The notes: generated by a model from the sequence alone, not told the origin. A stretch of DNA of 64,000 nt from Streptomyces sp. NBC_00223 (GCF_036199905.1 NZ_CP108109.1:1-64000); one strand, 5' to 3'. Numbered from the stretch's first letter, positions 16,664 through 25,619 are shown. A program made the numbers and translations.

Positions 16664-17161
16664 TCAGTGGAACAGTGCTTCGACCAGGGCTGCGCGGAAC
16701 CGGCGCTGCCGGACTCCAGTGGCGATGGCCTGCGTGGTCGGATCCCCTGTCAGGCCGATACACATGACGACGGCTCCGGTTTTCTCGAGCATGTGCCACA
16801 TGTCGTCGGTGAGGCGGACGGGCACTGCGATGCGGACGATCTCCGGGTCGGTGCTGTGCTTCGACTCGTCGTAGAAGCCTTCGAAGGTACGGTTGGCCGA
16901 GTTGAAGACGGCCTTCCAGCCGTGGTCCTGGGCGAGTACAGCGGGCGCGTCCCACACGGGCCAGCCGAAGTGGTCCTGCACAGCGGTGGTCGTTGCGGAT
17001 GTGTGCCCGGACAGCACCAGGGTGACGGTGCGCACCTGATTTCCCGTGATGACGGTTGTCCTGCCTTGGGCTCGGGCGCTCACCGCGCCGGGCGCTGACA
17101 GGCCGATGTGCGTGACCGCCATGTTGAGCTGAGCCCACAAGTCCCGGGGACGTTCTGCCAT
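16664..17161 (-). CDS. Hypothetical protein, 165 aa
   Basis: Start ATG 17161 (MAERPRDLWAQLNMAV); the frame is open to 17212 but the extra N-terminus is Pro-rich. It is a soluble alpha/beta protein with normal GC3. Notable segments are LVLSGHTSATTTAVQDHFGWP and EIVRIAVPVRLTDDMWHMLE. No family is recognised. It follows a 320-base stretch (16344-16663) between it and the helicase in which I see no gene or clear signal. Confidence 0.6.
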   Translation of the reverse strand: MAERPRDLWAQLNMAVTHIGLSAPGAVSARAQGRTTVITGNQVRTVTLVLSGHTSATTTAVQDHFGWPVWDAPAVLAQDHGWKAVFNSANRTFEGFYDESKHSTDPEIVRIAVPVRLTDDMWHMLEKTGAVVMCIGLTGDPTTQAIATGVRQRRFRAALVEALFH

Positions 17162-17212
17162 GCCCCCAGCATCGGGTAGGCGGGGTGGCGCGGGGGACTG
17201 TGTCAGGGTCAT

Positions 17213-17612
17213 TCATTCTTTCGGGTGGGCCCGTGTACGCGGCGGGCTGGAACGCGCTTGGCTCCTGTTGAGAACCTGACGCTCGAACAGGCCGCATATG
17301 TGGGCTGCTTCGTCCACGGCTCTCCTGTCCCAGGGGCGAGTTGCACGCTTGGGCGGCCGGGCGGCCTCCCGTCCAGCTCCGCGAAGCGGCCGGCTGCGGA
17401 GATCAGGTCGACTGCCCAGGGCGGTACGGGAAGATCGCCGCCGCCGTCGGTGCGGGCGGCGGACAGCCGAAGCGGCGCGTCGGAGCGTCCGGTGACAATC
17501 CGCTGTGCCAGCGCGGCGGCGTGCAGCGGGTGGGCGACGCGTGTGTGAAGCCGGTGGGCGAGCAGGACCGTCGCATGGTCGGGCTCGGGTGGCCCTCTCT
17601 GTCATCGTTGTG
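17213..17612 (-). pseudogene. Gene fragment next to the first IS3 element
   Basis: Minus-strand reading frames contain protein-like pieces (TVLLAHRLHTRVAHPLHAA, LPVPPWAVDLISAAGRF, then in another frame RAVDEAAHICGLFERQ) without a start codon. The fragment abuts the left end of the IS element. It may be the 3' part of a gene cut by that insertion. Family unknown. Confidence 0.25.
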
Positions 17613-17669
17613 TGAGACGCCCTGAAACGATCAGCTGGTCTGAGAGGGCACGAATGGAGTCTCACCCGT

Positions 17670-18050
17670 ATGTCCAGTACCAACCGTCCTGGCGCCGGTC
17701 CCGCGCCGAGGCCGAAGCGGCGGGCGTTCTCCGCGGAGTACAAGCTGCGGATCGTCGCCGAGTACGACGCTGCCCCCGCTGGGGAGAAGGGTGCGGTCCT
17801 GCGCCGTGAGCGCCTGTACTCCTCCCATGTCATCGAGTGGCGCCAGGCCCGCGACGGCGGCGCTCTGAAGGGGCTTGTGGACCGGCGCACCAGTTCCGCC
17901 CCAAGGAAGCACCCCGCCGGGGCGGGGGCCGCGAAACTGCGCGCGGGGAATGAGCGGCTGCGCCGGGAGGTGGCCAGGAAGGACGCGGCTCTGGAGGTGC
18001 TGGGAAAAACACACGCGCTGTTGGAGCAGTTGTCCGGCAGCGCGGACTGA
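17670..18050 (+). CDS. IS3-family transposase OrfA
   Basis: 126 aa from ATG 17670. The N-terminal helix-turn-helix begins with RRAFSAEYKLRIVAEYD. A C-terminal leucine-zipper-like coil (LRAGNERLRREVARKD) is typical of OrfA. It binds IS ends and, when fused to OrfB, forms the transposase. A slippery heptamer GGGAAAA (18002-18008) lies in the right phase (G GGA AAA) for -1 frameshifting into the orfB frame, which is open from that point. Confidence 0.85.
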   Translation: MSSTNRPGAGPAPRPKRRAFSAEYKLRIVAEYDAAPAGEKGAVLRRERLYSSHVIEWRQARDGGALKGLVDRRTSSAPRKHPAGAGAAKLRAGNERLRREVARKDAALEVLGKTHALLEQLSGSAD

Positions 18051-18091
18051 CCGACGTCCTGGACACCCATCTGCACCAGGCGGTTGAGGAG

Positions 18092-19057
18092 TTGAAGGCC
18101 CACACCGGCATCGTGGACGCCTGTCGCCTGACGGGCCGCTCGCGTGCCACCCACCACCGGCGCCTGAACCCCGCGCCGCGGCGGGAGAAGAAGCCGCGCC
18201 CGGCCCCGGCCACCGCCTTGTCCGCCGCCGAGCGGGAGGTGGTGCTGGCGCTGATGGACACCCCGGAGTACGCCGGGCTGCCGCCCGCCCAGATCTACGC
18301 CCGCGAGCTGGACGAGGGCCGCTACCACTGCTCCGAGCGCACCATGTACCGCATCCTGGAGTCGGCCGGGCAGAACGGGGAGCGGCGCCGGCAGACCACC
18401 CACCCGGCCAGGACCGTGCCCGAACTGGTGGCTGACGGGCCGTCGCAGGTACTCACCTGGGACATCACCAAACTCGCGGGCCCGGCCAAGGGCATCTGGT
18501 TCCACGCCTATGTGATCATCGACATCTACAGCCGTTACATCGCCGGCTGGACGGTGGAGCGGGCCGAGGAACTGATCCGCGACACCATCGAGCGCAACGG
18601 CATAGTCCCACAGACCGTGCACGCCGACCGCGGCACGTCGATGGCGTCCAAGAAGGTCTCCCAGCTCCTGATAGACCTCGGGGTGACCAGGAGCCACTCC
18701 CGCCCCGGCATCTCCAACGACAACCCCTGCATCGAAAGCTACTTCAAGACCGCCAAGTACCAGCCGGACTTCCCGCCGAGGTTCGATTCACTGACGCACG
18801 CGCGGGAATGGACGGAGGGATTCATCACCTACTACAACCACACCCACCAGCACTCCGGGATCGGCTACCACACCCCGGCCGGCGTGCACTTCGCCACCAC
18901 CGGACTGGTCCGTGAGCAGCGCGCCGCCACCCTCACCGCGGCGTACGCCCGACACCCGGAGCGGTTCAACCGGCGCCCGGTACCGCCAGAGATCCCCGCG
19001 AAGGCGTGGATCAACGATCCTGCCAAACGCCAGCAACCCAAGCATCAAAGTTCATAG
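18092..19057 (+). CDS. IS3-family transposase OrfB (DDE integrase)
   Basis: 321 aa from TTG 18092 if translated alone. The frame is open upstream to the slippery site at 18002, so the real product is probably the OrfAB fusion. The DDE catalytic triad is visible: Asp in LTWDITKLAG, Asp in HADRGTSM, Glu in PCIESYFKTAKY. The HTH_21-like N-terminal region and the YYNHTHQHSGIGYHTP tail are typical of the family. It appears intact. Confidence 0.9.
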   Translation: MKAHTGIVDACRLTGRSRATHHRRLNPAPRREKKPRPAPATALSAAEREVVLALMDTPEYAGLPPAQIYARELDEGRYHCSERTMYRILESAGQNGERRRQTTHPARTVPELVADGPSQVLTWDITKLAGPAKGIWFHAYVIIDIYSRYIAGWTVERAEELIRDTIERNGIVPQTVHADRGTSMASKKVSQLLIDLGVTRSHSRPGISNDNPCIESYFKTAKYQPDFPPRFDSLTHAREWTEGFITYYNHTHQHSGIGYHTPAGVHFATTGLVREQRAATLTAAYARHPERFNRRPVPPEIPAKAWINDPAKRQQPKHQSS

Positions 19058-19073
19058 CACTACATTCGTCTCA

Positions 19074-19250
19074 TTTGACTTGGCAGGTAGCGTGATGGCC
19101 AGTCTCTCCCTCCTCGTCAGGGAGGCAGCGATCCGCTCCATCCTGGACGGAAGCCTCGCGATCACGAAGAAACATCTGTCGCAGGTACTCCTCGACGTCC
19201 AGGCCACGAACGCGGCGCGCGCCACTCTGCGGCAACGCCCCGGCAGCTGA
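19074..19250 (+). pseudogene. tniB: C-terminal tail of a TniB/TnsC-like AAA ATPase
   Basis: Starting directly at the IS end, the frame encodes 58 residues (SLSLLVREAAIRSILDGS, then ITKKHLSQVLLD) and stops at 19250. The pattern matches the last helices of TniB-type transposition ATPases, and tniQ follows. The ATPase core with its Walker motifs is absent on both sides of the IS. The gene is therefore a remnant truncated by the insertion and a further deletion. Confidence 0.5.
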
Positions 19251-19388
19251 CCGGCACGGTGGGAGGCCCGCCCGGGCCTCCCACCGCGGGCCCGCCCTTG
19301 CAGTCCCCCTTCCCGTGCCGACATGGCGCTGGTCCATGGCCGCGCCCCCTGCTCTGCTCTGCCCTCAACGCCCCACATGCAAAGGACG

Positions 19389-20517
19389 ATGCCAGTGCCA
19401 CCCTCCGCCTCCACGTTTGTTCGAATCCCACCCGTGGCGGGGAAACTGACCGGCTCCTGGTTCCGCAGGACGGCCGCCCCCTTACGGTCTGCCCGCGCAG
19501 GACTTGCTGCGGGGCATCCTGGACGGCACGCACCGGGTGCAGGTGACGGGTACTCCTGGCACCGGCCTGGAACTGTTCCTCAACACACCCGCACGAACAG
19601 CCCTTATCCGCTCCACCGGTCATCACCTGCCTCAGCTCACCCGCCTGCTACCCGCTCTCGCCGCCCCGCACGAGCGCGTCACGGACGACGAGAACCTGCG
19701 GGCGGCCTGGTACATGCCGGACGAGGCGTGGGTGGGGGCCTGTCCCCCGTGCACCGGGCGGGCCGGACGGCCGGTGCTGGTGTATCCGGGAACCGCCGGG
19801 CACGTCTGCCGGCGTCACCTCCGCTGGCTCCTCACGCATCCCGGGAGGCCGGCGAGCATTCCGCTGGAGACCCTGCCCGCGGTCCTCACTGCTCACCGCC
19901 ATCACTCCGTTCTCGCCCGGTCCCGTCCGGATGCGGCGGACGTGGTGGCCCTCGCCGCGGCGGTGGTGCGGTCGTGGCAGGTACAGGGGTGGAGATCCGA
20001 GCCGGTCTGGCAGGACCGTGTACGCCGGCTGGCCGCGGTCACGGGATCCGTGCCGACGGCCGTGGTGCCGCATGCGCTGGTGTCCTATCCGGAGACGATC
20101 GCCGTGGCCCGGCTGCTTGGCGCTCCGCGCTGGCAGCAGCGGCTGCGTGAGACCGCCGCAGTCGAAGGGGCAGACGCCGCAACAGAATTGCTTCTCGGGG
20201 AAATCAGCCGCCGGGCCGGCAGACCGTGGCTCGCAGACTGGCTGACCGCCTGCACCCGCACCCGGCCAAGAACAGCCGCACAAGCCGATCCCCTCAACGG
20301 ATGGCTGCGCCAGCTCACCGCTGCGGACGGCACCGGAAGCGACGGCCTATGGACACTGCACCGGGCGGCCGTACGGCCCACCGAGTACGGCGACCGCGCC
20401 AGCTTCCTCACCGACCGCAGTTCCCGCAGCATCTGCGAAGAAGCCGGGGCAGCCTTCCTGACCGGTGGCTGGGAACCGGTGCCTGCACCGCGGCCCGGGC
20501 CTGCGCCCTGCCCGTGA
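19389..20517 (+). pseudogene. tniQ: TniQ-family target-selection protein gene with a frameshift
   Basis: ATG 19389 follows AAAGGA. The N-terminus (RIPPVAGKLTGSWFRR) is the TniQ opening motif. Near the C run at 19477-19481 the coding frame shifts by +1 and continues as YGLPAQDLLRGILDGT to the stop at 20517. The zinc-finger signature is present: CPPC, then HVCRRH. In Tn7/Tn5053-type elements TniQ/TnsD proteins help choose the target with TniB and the transposase. The shift inactivates it unless it is a sequencing error. Track-independent start at 19504 would lack the N-terminal motif. Confidence 0.65.
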
Positions 20518-20606
20518 CATCTCCCCCGTCAAGGCAGTGCCGCCCCGTCGGCCTGCTCGGCGACTCGCCCGTTGTCCCTATCAGCGATCTCAAGGAGCTA
20601 TACCTC

Positions 20607-21737
20607 ATGTGGCTTTCACTCCAGGCAGCACACCAAAGGCTTGCCGACCTCACCCACCACACGGCAGTCCCCGCGTATCTGGATCATGTGAACCGCTACA
20701 CGTTCGCCGCTGCCAGCCACGTGCTCATCGGTGATACAGCCGTGCCCGGCTACAAGTACCGGCAGCAATGGCGCTTCCTCGACCGGGACATCCAGAAGGC
20801 CGGCAAGCGACTCGCCGGACTCGCGATCGACCCCGGCGACCTGGTCGACGCCGGCCTGGAGGCCGGCGAGCCACACACCTGGCGCTCTCGCGTCTGGCAG
20901 TGGATCTCTCAGGCCACCTATGAGTCCGAGCTTCCTCAGATGCAGGGCCCCGGTGTCCTATCCAAGGATTTCGCCGGGCAGCAGCTGCCCGAAGCTTTCA
21001 CTCGGCGGACCATCGCGAGCACCCGGCCGCTGCCGCTGATGGTCTGGTCGGGGAAGGAGTGGCTGGTTCCTCGCGCCTATGCCGCTGTGCTGGACCGGGC
21101 CGAGGAGGTCGAAGCCGGCCTCGCAGCGCAGGACGACGTGTGCAGCGGCTGCGGAACGCCGGCCGGCCGCGAGCAGTGGCGTTCCTCCAGCGCCTCAGGG
21201 TTCGTCGTCCTGTGCCCGTCGTGTGCTGCCCAGGCCTCCAGGCCCTATACCGGCCATCTGCGAGGCCGCCAGTACACGAAGGGGTTCGCCAGACGCTCTC
21301 CCGCCGAGGTCTTCCTGTGCCGGATGTGTCCTGAACCCCGGCGGGCCCTGTATTGGGACCACTGCCATTCCCACGGTCTGTTCCGCGGGCCATTGTGCGT
21401 GAAGTGCAACAACTCCGAGGGCGCTCATGGGTTCATCGACCGTCCCGGAGGGGTCGAGCACCTTCTGCAGTGCACGGACTGCCGCGCTCAGCGGACCCTC
21501 CCCCTCCAGCACCACGCCGACATCGTCCGCCGCCTTGCCGTATTCGAACCGCACGCGGCATGTACGCACGAACTGTCCTGGAGGTGGTTCTACGCCGAGG
21601 ACGACGGATCGGTCGTGGCCCGGTTCCGGTGCTATCAGCATCAGCCGGAGCTTGCATGGTCCGTCACCGTCCCATCGGACGGAGTGAAGCTTCTGGTACG
21701 CCGGTTCATCGACGAAGCCATCGGCTCCGGGCCGTAG
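20607..21737 (+). CDS. Endonuclease VII-like HNH-type nuclease
   Basis: 376 aa from ATG 20607, with AAGGAG at 20592-20597. The N-terminal 170 residues are of unknown type. The C-terminal half has a first CxxC pair (CSGC), a second (CPSC), CRMC, and the endonuclease VII core: a WDHCHSHG motif followed by RGPLCVKCN. In that fold the His/Asp residues bind metal and four Cys hold zinc. It directly follows tniQ (90 bases) and probably belongs to the same mobile module. The substrate is unknown. Confidence 0.7.
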   Translation: MWLSLQAAHQRLADLTHHTAVPAYLDHVNRYTFAAASHVLIGDTAVPGYKYRQQWRFLDRDIQKAGKRLAGLAIDPGDLVDAGLEAGEPHTWRSRVWQWISQATYESELPQMQGPGVLSKDFAGQQLPEAFTRRTIASTRPLPLMVWSGKEWLVPRAYAAVLDRAEEVEAGLAAQDDVCSGCGTPAGREQWRSSSASGFVVLCPSCAAQASRPYTGHLRGRQYTKGFARRSPAEVFLCRMCPEPRRALYWDHCHSHGLFRGPLCVKCNNSEGAHGFIDRPGGVEHLLQCTDCRAQRTLPLQHHADIVRRLAVFEPHAACTHELSWRWFYAEDDGSVVARFRCYQHQPELAWSVTVPSDGVKLLVRRFIDEAIGSGP

Positions 21738-22020
21738 CGGGGCGCCGGGCGTGTCGTCCTCGGCCGCCACCGGAGACGACATGCCCGCTGAGACGGACCG
21801 CCTCAAGCGCAGAGGCCAAAGCGCCGTTACGGGTGCCGAGGTTCTTCGACCACACCCCCATGCACACCAGTTGACTCCGGTACAGCCTCCGTACCGGTGA
21901 GGCTCTCCTTGGTTCAGCGGTGGATGGCGACGACTTCGACCTCCGCGTTCATCGCGCGCAGCCGTCTGACTGCTTGGAGCAGTCAGACCTGGGCGAAGGC
22001 GAAGAGCGAGTCGACGCGGA
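21738..22020. other. Gap between the nuclease gene and the second IS3, with a perfect hairpin
   Basis: No intact gene. An imperfect hairpin just after the stop (about 21752-21779) may be the terminator of the nuclease gene. A perfect 11-bp stem with a three-base loop lies at 21964-21974/21978-21988. On the minus strand protein-like scraps flank it (RVDSLFAFAQV, RAMNAEVEVVAIHR), suggesting an older gene fragment that the IS interrupted. Confidence 0.4.
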
Positions 22021-22049
22021 TGTGAACCGTTCCGGGTCCGGTGGAGACT

Positions 22050-22973
22050 CTAGATCTTGACTGTGACCTGGTGTTTCTTGTCGGTCTGGTGGTAGTTGGC
22101 TTCGTATTCTGCGGGCGGGATGTGGCCTATTTCACCGTGCAGGCGGTGGTGGTTGTACCAGTCGACCCATTCGGCGGTGGCCAGTTCGACGTCGGCCAGG
22201 GTTCGCCATGGCCGGCGGGGCTTGATCAGTTCGGTCTTGAACAGGCCGATCGTGGATTCCATCAGGGCGTTGTCGTATGCGTCGCCGACGGATCCGATGG
22301 AGGCGGCGATGCCCTCCCGCTGAAGGTGTTCAGCGAGGGCGAAAGAGGTGTATTGCGACCCGGCGTCGCTGTGGTGTACCAGTTGGCCGTGCTGGTGGCG
22401 GCTGCCTTCCCGGTCGCGCTGCCACAGGCCCATTTCCACCGCGGCCAGGACGAGTTCGGTGTGTTTGGTGGTAGCCGCGGACCAGCCGACGATGCGGCGG
22501 GAGAAAGTGTCGACGACGAAAGCGACATAGACCGTGCCGGCCCAGGCCGCGACATGGGTGAAGTCCGCGACCCAGGTCCGGTTCGGAGCCTTGGCGACGA
22601 AGTCGCGGTCGACCAGGTCCGGGGCCCGCTCGGCCGCCCGGTCCTGGACAGTGGTGACGATCCTCTTCCCGCGGACGGCTCCGGTGATGCCGAGTTCGCG
22701 CATCAGCCGCTCGACCGTGCAGCGGGCGACCTGGTGGCCCTGCCGGCGAAGGTGGTGCCAGATCTTGCGGGCTCCGTAGACACGGTAGTTGGCCTCGAAC
22801 ACCTCCTGGACCAGGACTTTCAGTTCCGCGTCGCGCACTGCACGCGCCGAGGGCGGGCGGACCTTGGCGGCGTAGTAGGTGGAGGGCGCGATGCTGAGGC
22901 CGTGCTCGGTGAGCACGGTGCAGATCGGCTCGACGCCGCCGAAGCGGTCGCGGTGCTCGTCGATGAACGTCAC
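22050..22973 (-). CDS. IS3-family transposase OrfB (DDE integrase)
   Basis: 307 aa from GTG 22973, whose first bases overlap the orfA stop (GTGA). It has an HTH_21 region (GARKIWHHLRRQGHQVARCT) and the DDE residues: Asp in TWVADFTHV, Asp in VHHSDAGSQYTS, Glu in NALMESTIGLFK. The EWVDWYNHHRLHGEIGHIPP tail is characteristic of the group. A longer open frame upstream would allow an OrfAB fusion by frameshifting. Confidence 0.92.
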   Translation of the reverse strand: MTFIDEHRDRFGGVEPICTVLTEHGLSIAPSTYYAAKVRPPSARAVRDAELKVLVQEVFEANYRVYGARKIWHHLRRQGHQVARCTVERLMRELGITGAVRGKRIVTTVQDRAAERAPDLVDRDFVAKAPNRTWVADFTHVAAWAGTVYVAFVVDTFSRRIVGWSAATTKHTELVLAAVEMGLWQRDREGSRHQHGQLVHHSDAGSQYTSFALAEHLQREGIAASIGSVGDAYDNALMESTIGLFKTELIKPRRPWRTLADVELATAEWVDWYNHHRLHGEIGHIPPAEYEANYHQTDKKHQVTVKI

Positions 22974-23296
22974 GAGCGAAGATGTGGCCGGTCGAGCTCG
23001 GCCGCGAAGAAAGCCGAGGCCGCCTTGAGGATCTCGTTCGCCCGCCTGAGCTCTGCGACTTCTTTCTTCAGGGCTTTGACCTGGGCGGATTCCTCCGTCG
23101 TCGTCCCGGGCCGGGTCCCGGAGTCGATCTGGTCCCGGCGGACCCACTGCCGCACCGTCTCGGCCGCGCCGATGCCGAGCTTGCCCGCGACGGCCTTCAT
23201 CGCGGCCCACTCGGTCTCGTAGTCCGGCCGTACCTCGGCGACCATGCGCACCGCACGACGCCGAAGCTCAGCGGGATAAGGGGAAGGACGTGCCAT
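22970..23296 (-). CDS. IS3-family transposase OrfA
   Basis: 108 aa, ATG 23296. It has an HTH_Tnp_1 domain (YPAELRRRAVRMVAEV, then GIGAAETVRQWVRR) and a C-terminal coiled coil (KALKKEVAELRRANEILK) typical of IS51-like OrfA. It overlaps orfB by four bases. Confidence 0.92.
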   Translation of the reverse strand: MARPSPYPAELRRRAVRMVAEVRPDYETEWAAMKAVAGKLGIGAAETVRQWVRRDQIDSGTRPGTTTEESAQVKALKKEVAELRRANEILKAASAFFAAELDRPHLRS

Positions 23297-23348
23297 GACT
23301 CGATCCTCTCAAAGAATCGAGCCTCCACTGAACCCGGAACGGTTCACA

Positions 23349-23695
23349 ACCGTAATCCGCCGCCCACTGCGCAACGGCCGGACCCGGGACGCGCTCGCAG
23401 CACACCCCCCCGCCCACAGACTGCCCGGCCGCACCCGGCTCACCGCCCCCACCGCATCCATCAACAGCCTCGGAATCTCCCTGACCCCGACCACCCGGGA
23501 AAACACACACCCAAAAATCCGTCCCACCCCAGAACCAGTCACGAAACACCCCCCCACAACGACCTGCCCTCCAACCCGCCCACACCCCACTCACCACAGG
23601 ACCACTCACCGGTGTCTACAGAACGGGCAGAATCCGCACCCCGTGCAGCATCAGCGTTGCAACAGGCGGCCCCAAGGCAGGCATTGCCGCTCGTG
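23349..23695. other. C-rich gap after the second IS3
   Basis: Very C-rich + strand (long runs of ACCC/CCAC). All frames are low-complexity Pro/Thr/His or Gly/Val. I see no gene, RNA or clear signal. Confidence 0.4.
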
Positions 23696-24376
23696 TCAGC
23701 CGTGGCGGCCACGCCTCATCCAGCAGCGGGTAGACCAGTCGCCAGCGGGCAGCAGCAGCTCGCCGCTCTCCCGCGCAACGACAAGCCCGCCCTCCTCGAA
23801 ACTGATCCGATCACCAGCGGCCAGGAAAAGCGGGCGCGCCAACTCAAAGACGTAGCCGTCGTCGGTCTCAAGATCGTCCACCAGTACCAACCGCGAGGCC
23901 GGCGTGGCCCCGTCAGCAATCAGGCGCATACCGAAACGCTCCCATACCGCGCCGGACCCCCGCAGGCCCATACGGAAAGCGAGCAGGTCAGAGATTGAAG
24001 AACAAGGTGGCGCGCGCAATCCGACGTACGACCTTGTGGACCTCCGGCACCGGCAGTCGGCGGGGCCGCGCCCCACGCCGTCCAGGAACCAACGGCCGAT
24101 GAGCGCAGGGGCGGTGAGCGGGTCGTCCTGCCGGGTGCCGGACAGGTGGACGGACACCTGGTGCGCGAGGACGCGGTGCGGCAGGATCTGCGCGTGGAAG
24201 GGGAGCGCCCGGAGTTCCTGGGCGGTCTCAAGGACCTCCAGGAACATCGTGGCCCATTCCCCCGCGTACTCGTCCCGTGCGGAACCGACGGACGCGAGGA
24301 AAGCGCCGCACTCGCAGATCAGCCCCAGCCCACCGGTCACGGTCCAGACCGGCTCCCGGCGAGCGGACCAGCCCAC
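23696..24376 (-). CDS. Hypothetical protein, possibly degraded in the middle
   Basis: 226 aa, start ATG 24376. The N-terminal half (ARDEYAGEWATMFLEVLE, then LPFHAQILPHRVLAHQVSVH) and the C-terminal part (RLVLVDDLETDDGYVFELA, ISFEEGGLVVARESGE) look like real protein. The middle (about residues 108-130) is Cys/Arg-rich, as if a pair of compensating shifts had occurred. No family recognised. It stands alone between the IS and the methyltransferase gene. Confidence 0.4.
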   Translation of the reverse strand: MGWSARREPVWTVTGGLGLICECGAFLASVGSARDEYAGEWATMFLEVLETAQELRALPFHAQILPHRVLAHQVSVHLSGTRQDDPLTAPALIGRWFLDGVGRGPADCRCRRSTRSYVGLRAPPCSSISDLLAFRMGLRGSGAVWERFGMRLIADGATPASRLVLVDDLETDDGYVFELARPLFLAAGDRISFEEGGLVVARESGELLLPAGDWSTRCWMRRGRHG

Positions 24377-24781
24377 GGATCACCGGATCACCGGATCACC
24401 GGGATCCTGGTTGCCGGGTCAGGTAACGGCATGACGGTCCGCTCGCCCTCCGGGCACTGCCCCCGGCCGTGGCCGCCGGGGGCGGGGATCAGCCGCAGAC
24501 ATCTCTCGCTCCCTGAGGCCGCCGACCAAGGCCACCCCCATTCCGGCCTTCGCGAAAACGCTCCCGGAGATCTGCCGGGCAGACACGTCCGGCCTGAAGT
24601 GCCCGCTCCGGTGAGCGACCACCACCGGCCCGACCGGCGGAATCCGGCCCCCTCCCGCCACGCAGACCCCGCCCGGCCGAAACCGCGTCCCCGCTTTCGA
24701 CGGAACCACCGGCCGCACCATACGTACTGACCAGCCGACACCTGGCGCCCGACAACTCCCCGCCCCGCAGATCACGTCACG
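24377..24781. other. Gap upstream of the hypothetical gene
   Basis: Begins with a short tandem repeat (GGATCACC three times near 24375-24400). Minus-strand frames are open but Gly/Arg/Trp-rich and unconvincing. No gene supported. Confidence 0.4.
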
Positions 24782-25459
24782 TCAGGTCACGTGCTCGATC
24801 TGACGGCCCGTCCGGGCCTTGCGGGCGAGCAGGTGGATCGAACGGAACTGCCGTCGGTCCGCGGGCCGGGGCTCACTCACCATCCGGGCCACCTCGGCCA
24901 GCCCTGATTCCAGCAGCATCGCGGCCAGGTGGTCAGGCGACCACCGATAGGCCGGCGCGACCGTGTGATCGAAGACCTGCGCCGGGCGGGACGGATCATC
25001 GCCGGCCCAGAAGCCGAGCAGAAGGTAGCCGCCAGGTGCCAGCACACGGTGGAACTCCGACAGGATCACGGGAAGTTCCCGCGGCCGAGTATGGATGATG
25101 GACCAACGCGACAGCACGCCGCCCAGCTCACCGTCACCGAAGGTCAGCGCGGCCATCGAGCCCACGTCGAACCGCAGGCCCGGATACGCCTGACGGGCCA
25201 ACCCGATCATCGCAGGAGAGGCGTCGACGCCGGACACCGCGAGCCCCAGTCCGTTCAAGTGCGCGGTGATATGACCGGGCCCGCATCCCAGGTCCGCGAC
25301 CCGACCGCTCCCACTCGCACGTGAGACCTCGGCGAAAGCGCTCAAGAACGCGCGTTCGAGGGGCTCGTCACGCAACGAGTCGGCGAACCGGTCCGCGTAC
25401 ACGGACGCGACGGCGTCGTACGCCTCGCGGGTGAAACCGAGGGCATCGTCTTCGATCAT
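24782..25459 (-). CDS. Class I SAM-dependent methyltransferase
   Basis: 225 aa from ATG 25459 (MIEDDALGFTREAYDAVA); the longer frame to 25528 has an unlikely N-terminus. Methyltransferase-11 type: motif I is VADLGCGPGH, the acidic residue ending strand 2 is in SGVDASPAMI, motif II-III is FDVGSMAALTF, and the post-motif FHRVLAPGGYLLLGFW is diagnostic. The substrate cannot be predicted. It is divergent from the SDR gene, with a 160-base shared upstream region. Confidence 0.88.
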   Translation of the reverse strand: MIEDDALGFTREAYDAVASVYADRFADSLRDEPLERAFLSAFAEVSRASGSGRVADLGCGPGHITAHLNGLGLAVSGVDASPAMIGLARQAYPGLRFDVGSMAALTFGDGELGGVLSRWSIIHTRPRELPVILSEFHRVLAPGGYLLLGFWAGDDPSRPAQVFDHTVAPAYRWSPDHLAAMLLESGLAEVARMVSEPRPADRRQFRSIHLLARKARTGRQIEHVT

Positions 25460-25619
25460 GCCCGCGACCGTAGCCCCCGGCACTGACACCGGCCGGGACA
25501 ACCGCGACCTGCCCTCCGGCCCGTTCACCCCGGCCCACCGGCCGGAGGGAAAACACGTCCGCCGCGGTAGTAGTCACCAAAGGGGAGGGACAGCGAACCG
25601 GCACAGGACGGAGGTCCCG

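Larger units (their letters stand above)
17613..19073 (+). mobile_element. IS3-family insertion sequence, first copy
   Basis: About 1461 bp, within the size range of IS3 elements. It carries orfA and orfB in the standard order. The proposed ends are TGAGACG (17613-17619) and its inverse CGTCTCA (19067-19073). Only these seven bases match exactly; similarity further in is weak and no clear target duplication is seen, so the ends are provisional. The right end falls exactly where the tniB-like frame resumes. Confidence 0.75.
22021..23348 (-). mobile_element. IS3-family insertion sequence, second element
   Basis: 1328 bp bounded by a 28-bp inverted repeat with three mismatches (22021-22048 and 23321-23348; the ends begin TGTGAACCGTTCCGGGT). 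It carries orfA and orfB on the minus strand. It is unrelated in detail to the IS3-family copy at 17.6 kb. No target duplication is evident. The transposase genes look intact, so the element may be active. Confidence 0.88.

Noticed and set aside
17613-19073. Target-site duplication flanking the first IS3
   Set aside because: Bases outside the TGAGACG/CGTCTCA ends do not match on the two sides, so either the ends are slightly misplaced or a later deletion removed one side.
19405-19435. GTTCGAATCCCACCCG looks like a tRNA T-arm and 3' end
   Set aside because: The 5' strand of the T-stem does not pair and no acceptor stem or anticodon arm fits upstream. The bases encode the TniQ N-terminus. An attachment-site remnant remains possible but unsupported.
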